A stretch of 7,677 nucleotides of DNA from NCBI GenBank assembly GCA_007119005.1, contig SKQM01000230.1, positions 1-7,677 on the forward strand, in the 5' to 3' direction. The stretch is from Thioalkalivibrio sp. GTDB taxonomy: Bacteria; Pseudomonadota; Gammaproteobacteria; Ectothiorhodospirales; Ectothiorhodospiraceae. The notes under the pieces are model-generated. The model was not told where the DNA came from, searched no databases, and saw only the letters and a program-made list of their open reading frames with translations. Below are positions 6,036 to 7,677 of this stretch, piece by piece (position 1 is the first letter of the stretch; every line of letters begins with the position of its first letter). A program made the position numbers and the translations under genes.

Positions 6036-6592
6036 TGCAGCGGGATCGGCTGGTGGGGTCGTTTCGGGGCAAGCTCGTCGGCCAGCAGCATCACGCCGAC
6101 GCGCACGTACTCCACGAGTTCGGCCAGCGCCTCCTCGTTCTCCTCGCTGTCCTCCGGCTCCGGGTCGATGCGGGCCATCTCGGCAAAATCGCGCAGGATC
6201 TCGGCCGCCTCCACGGACGGCTTCAGCCCCCCGAGCCGCGGGGTCTGACCCAGCCCCCCAAGAAAACCGTCCACCCAGAGGCCGAGTGAGCGCGTGCGCA
6301 GGGCGAGATCCTCGGCGTCGGGCAGCAGCGGCTCGAAACCGAGATCCGCATCGTTCAGCGCGCGCAGCACGTCCAGCCGCAGCGCCTCGATCGCCTGATG
6401 AAAAGCCGTCTCGTCATATCCAGACCCCGGGTGCCGCTCCCCGAGCGCCTTGACCAGTCGCGTAGCCGGCAGGCTGGGGTCAGCCACCAGACAGCCCGAC
6501 AGCACGCCATGGGCCGCCGAGGCGCCACAATTAAGCCCCGCCGAACGCAGCAGCGCTTCCAACTGGTCGGCATCCGGTATCACGACGGCCAT
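6032..6592 (-). CDS. ygfB: YgfB family protein (UPF0149)
   Basis: A 186-residue, mostly helical, acidic protein (E. coli YgfB is 192). The N-terminal part has AAHGVLSGCL (26-35), typical of the family. The signature EENEEALAELVEYVRVG lies near residues 149-165 and is almost the same as in E. coli YgfB. LGLWVDGFLGGLG (102-114) is also typical. No signal peptide or membrane segment is visible. The family's molecular function is not settled; in Pseudomonas aeruginosa YgfB has been reported to influence expression of a cell-wall amidase gene and beta-lactam tolerance. The start at 6592 has GGAGG seven bases upstream and overlaps the preceding stop by one base (TGATG); the stop overlaps pepP by four bases. 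Confidence 0.92.
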   Translation of the reverse strand: MAVVIPDADQLEALLRSAGLNCGASAAHGVLSGCLVADPSLPATRLVKALGERHPGSGYDETAFHQAIEALRLDVLRALNDADLGFEPLLPDAEDLALRTRSLGLWVDGFLGGLGQTPRLGGLKPSVEAAEILRDFAEMARIDPEPEDSEENEEALAELVEYVRVGVMLLADELAPKRPHQPIPLQ

Positions 6593-6879
6593 CAGAAGGC
6601 CTCCAGGCGTGCTTCGTAAGGAAACAGCAGCATGCGGTAGATCCGGTCTCCGAACTGCATGTGGGTGAACTCGGGCTCGCCGAAGCGGATGGTGTTGCCG
6701 CCCTTCGCCGACATCGCGCGCAGACCGAACTGGCGTTCCTCGATCAGGTCCGCCAGGAGCTGCTCGAGTTCCGCGCGCTCGATGGTCCCGGTATTGTCGA
6801 CCACGCGGCAGACTTTGCCGTTGTGCGCGACGGATTCGACGATGATGGCCTCGGGGCCGGGTGGAGGGATATCGCTCAT
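6592..6879 (-). CDS. Unrecognised 95-aa protein heading the ygfB-pepP-ubi operon
   Basis: I do not recognise this family. The chosen start (ATG at 6879) follows GGGGAG five bases upstream; an in-frame extension to 7251 is possible but would run through the intergenic repeats and the promoter region, so it is rejected. The product begins MSDIPPPGPEAIIVESVAHN and seems to have an alpha/beta build: a beta-like stretch (12-27, VES...GKVCRVVDN), a predicted helix with E34-R49 (ERAELEQLLADLIEERQ) and a second beta-rich half around NTIRFGEPEFTHMQFGDRIYRMLLFPYEA. It is acidic, with no signal peptide, membrane helix or metal-binding cysteine cluster. It shares one base with the ygfB start (TGATG), so it is a real member of the operon. 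E. coli has no gene of this kind at this place to my knowledge. A cytoplasmic accessory protein is the most that can be inferred. Confidence 0.8.
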   Translation of the reverse strand: MSDIPPPGPEAIIVESVAHNGKVCRVVDNTGTIERAELEQLLADLIEERQFGLRAMSAKGGNTIRFGEPEFTHMQFGDRIYRMLLFPYEARLEAF

Positions 6880-6884
6880 GGTGG

Positions 6885-6896
6885 CTCCCCGGGGAG
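6885..6896. repeat. 12-bp perfect palindrome covering the ribosome binding site of the 95-aa gene
   Basis: CTCCCCGGGGAG is a perfect palindrome whose GGGGAG half is the minus-strand Shine-Dalgarno sequence for the gene starting at 6879. Within one RNA the halves are too close to fold a full hairpin, but the flanking bases allow partial masking. Alternatively it could be a dimeric protein-binding site about 15 bases downstream of the predicted transcription start. Confidence 0.4.
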
Positions 6897-6916
6897 TGCC
6901 CGCTCCTGCCTGGTGC

Positions 6917-6945
6917 ATTGTGGCCGCGGCGCGCAACCCCCGCAA
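6917..6945 (-). promoter_or_regulatory. Candidate sigma70 promoter of the ygfB-pepP-ubiH-ubiI operon
   Basis: On the minus strand TTGCGG (6945-6940) and CACAAT (6922-6917) are separated by exactly 17 bases. The -10 hexamer matches the consensus in four places, the -35 in three. Transcription would start near 6910, giving a leader of about 30 bases to the first start codon. No better minus-strand promoter is evident between this point and the REPIN-like repeat. Confidence 0.45.
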
Positions 6946-7028
6946 CCGCCCAAGCTCAATGACATCGGCGAACAAGAATCGTGCAGTCGCCGGATGTCCG
7001 TCCCACCGAATCGACGCTCGGGCCCATC

Positions 7029-7123
7029 TGGGAGGCCAGCCCTCTCGGCGACCAGGTGTTCGGTCGAGCCCCAGCAGTGGGGGAAGCGACCGGTTAAAGG
7101 TCGCCGAGAGGGCTCGCCTCCCA
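7029..7123. repeat. REPIN-like nested inverted repeat (two REP-type arms of 25 bp)
   Basis: The 25-base arms at 7029-7053 and 7099-7123 are reverse complements with a single mismatch. Inside the 45-base spacer a second pair, CGGTCG (7061-7066) with CGACCG (7087-7092), and a third, CCCCA (7069-7073) with TGGGG (7078-7082), continue the fold. The whole 95 bases could form one long interrupted hairpin. The arm, read outward as GTGGGAGGCGAGCCCTCTCGGCG-like sequence, has the look of bacterial REP elements (GTGGGAG followed by a small palindrome). Two REPs facing each other around a short loop is the REPIN arrangement, which in other bacteria is mobilised by RAYT transposases. No transposase is present here. 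It sits between two divergent operons, away from both core promoters. Confidence 0.75.
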
Positions 7124-7134
7124 CAGGCAGACCA

Positions 7135-7188
7135 GGGCCTTGGCACGAGCCGTTCACGCCCCGGTATCTCCGTTCCGCGCCAAGGCCC
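7135..7188. repeat. Second perfect inverted repeat, 10-bp arms
   Basis: GGGCCTTGGC (7135-7144) is the exact reverse complement of GCCAAGGCCC (7179-7188), with a 34-base spacer. It starts 12 bases beyond the REPIN-like element and ends 25 bases before the -35 box of the zapB promoter. It has no U tract in either direction, so it is not an intrinsic terminator. It could be an operator-like site, a second small repeat element, or part of a longer composite with the neighbouring repeat. Confidence 0.5.
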
Positions 7189-7212
7189 CGCGCCCTTGCT
7201 CGGCGGCCTCAG

Positions 7213-7242
7213 TTGACGCTTGCCTGCCGCCACTCCTAGACT
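7213..7242 (+). promoter_or_regulatory. Sigma70 promoter for zapB-zapA
   Basis: TTGACG (7213-7218) and TAGACT (7237-7242) are spaced by 18 bases, a good -35 and an acceptable -10. Transcription would start near 7249 and leave a leader of about 44 bases before the ATG at 7293. No other promoter of this quality is seen upstream of the gene pair. Confidence 0.7.
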
Positions 7243-7292
7243 CGCAGGCATTACCCTCTTCTAATGCCATGAATCGGGGGCCAGGATACATC

Positions 7293-7523
7293 ATGGACAC
7301 CATGAAGCCCGCCGGAGTGGATGCTGCTGTCGAGCGTCTCGAGACAATGGTCTCCCGGCTGATGGAGCGTTGTGCGTCGCTGCACGAGGAAAACCGGCTG
7401 CTCCATGAGCAGCTGCGCCAGTTGCGCACCGACCGCGCCGTCGCCAAGGAACGCACCGAGCAAGCCCGGCACCGGGTGGAGGGCATGATTGCCCGCCTGC
7501 GCACCATGGAGCACCCCGAATGA
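7293..7523 (+). CDS. ZapB-like small coiled-coil protein (TIGR02449 type), probable division factor
   Basis: A 76-residue protein that is almost entirely one coiled coil from about residue 9 to 70, with hydrophobic heptad positions in VERLETMVSRL, ENRLLHEQLRQL and RVEGMIARLRTM. Small proteins of this kind are encoded next to zapA in many gammaproteobacteria (TIGR02449 group) and resemble ZapB, which links the Z-ring to other division proteins through a long antiparallel coiled coil. Two other in-frame ATGs exist, at 7269 and 7302; 7293 is preferred because AGGA lies six bases before it. The gene overlaps zapA by four bases (ATGA), and a promoter is seen at 7213-7242. The family is clear from shape and position; sequence identity to E. 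coli ZapB itself is low. Confidence 0.85.
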   Translation: MDTMKPAGVDAAVERLETMVSRLMERCASLHEENRLLHEQLRQLRTDRAVAKERTEQARHRVEGMIARLRTMEHPE

Positions 7524-7677
7524 ACCGTCCCGCCGAACCCGTCCGCGTCAACATCCTCGGCAAGGAGTACCAGATCGCCTGTCCGCCCGACGAGCGTGCC
7601 GACCTCTTCGCCTCCGCCAACCTGCTGGACCAGCGCATGCGCACCATCCGCGACGCCGGCCGGGTGGTCGGTGTCGA
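7520..7677 (+). CDS. zapA: Cell division protein ZapA (5' part, runs off the window)
   Basis: Fifty-two residues are visible. They show the ZapA N-terminal fold: VRVNILGKEYQIACPPDE (8-25), followed by LFASANLLDQRMRTIRDAGRVVGV, matching the conserved I.G..Y...CP..E...L..AA..LD..M..IR..GKV.G pattern. ZapA is a small tetrameric protein (about 100-110 residues) that binds and bundles FtsZ filaments at midcell. The start shares ATGA with the zapB-like stop and has GGAG eight bases upstream. In gammaproteobacteria the 6S RNA gene ssrS commonly follows zapA, but that would be beyond the right edge. Confidence 0.93.
   Translation, partial: MNRPAEPVRVNILGKEYQIACPPDERADLFASANLLDQRMRTIRDAGRVVGV

Noticed and set aside
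4479..6248. 589-codon open frame on the plus strand opposite pepP and ubiH
   Set aside because: It lies antisense to clearly conserved genes with complete catalytic motifs. High GC removes stop codons from shadow frames; the translation has no recognisable domain.
6880..7251. N-terminal extension of the 95-aa protein to an upstream ATG at 7251
   Set aside because: The extension would be encoded by the promoter region and both inverted repeats, while ATG 6879 has a good ribosome binding site.
7140..7292. Longer zapB-like protein starting at 7140 or 7269
   Set aside because: The upstream codons are promoter and repeat sequence, and only ATG 7293 has a properly spaced AGGA.
1..7677. CRISPR array, tRNA or rRNA genes
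   Set aside because: No regularly spaced repeats of 24-40 bases and no tRNA-like or rRNA-like conserved segments were seen on either strand.

Overview
The window joins two unlike pieces of DNA. From about base 640 to the right end it is high-GC gammaproteobacterial sequence. Its gene order, read leftwards from zapA (zapB-like and zapA / ygfB, pepP, ubiH, ubiI, gcvT), is the order around the E. coli ygfB-pepP-ubiH-visC-gcv locus. The very high GC, a tandem glycine riboswitch in front of gcvT and a ZapB-like gene before zapA suggest an Ectothiorhodospiraceae-like (Thioalkalivibrio or Halorhodospira type) bacterium; that family assignment is inference. The leftmost ~615-640 bases are visibly less GC-rich. 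They encode an acidic C-terminal piece of ATP-dependent phosphoenolpyruvate carboxykinase of the kind I associate with haloarchaea, plus a frameshifted remnant of an ACR3 arsenite-efflux gene. GcvT and the PEPCK tail are fused in one open frame of 439 codons. A chimeric metagenome assembly between co-occurring halophiles is the simplest explanation; a real recombination is the alternative.

Layout, left to right. 1-151: ACR3 gene remnant (+). 148-211: imperfect tandem repeat with an inverted core copy, next to the PEPCK stop. 203-634: PEPCK tail (-). About 632-1522: GcvT N-terminal domain (-). 1549-1762: intrinsic terminator and tandem glycine riboswitch controlling gcvT (-). 1807-1836: possible gcvT promoter. 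1865-2224: gene-free region with a DnaA-box-like cluster, an AT-rich island and a hairpin. 2225-6879: five tightly coupled minus-strand genes, transcribed in the order unknown 95-aa protein, ygfB, pepP, ubiH, ubiI, with overlaps of 1, 4, 1 and 4 bases. 6880-7292: divergent intergenic region with a minus-strand promoter, a 95-bp nested inverted repeat of REPIN type, a second perfect inverted repeat and a plus-strand promoter. 7293-7677: zapB-like gene overlapping zapA by 4 bases; zapA runs off the window.

Functionally, ubiH and ubiI supply two aerobic ring hydroxylations of ubiquinone biosynthesis, and pepP is a proline-specific aminopeptidase. ygfB and the leading gene are of poorly defined role. 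zapB/zapA encode Z-ring-associated division proteins. gcvT would be the aminomethyltransferase of the glycine cleavage system, switched on by glycine through the riboswitch. I saw no clear new defence or mobile system. The items most worth a second look are the gcvT/PEPCK join, the DnaA-box cluster with its AT-rich neighbour, the REPIN-like structure and the unrecognised 95-aa gene at the head of the ubi operon.
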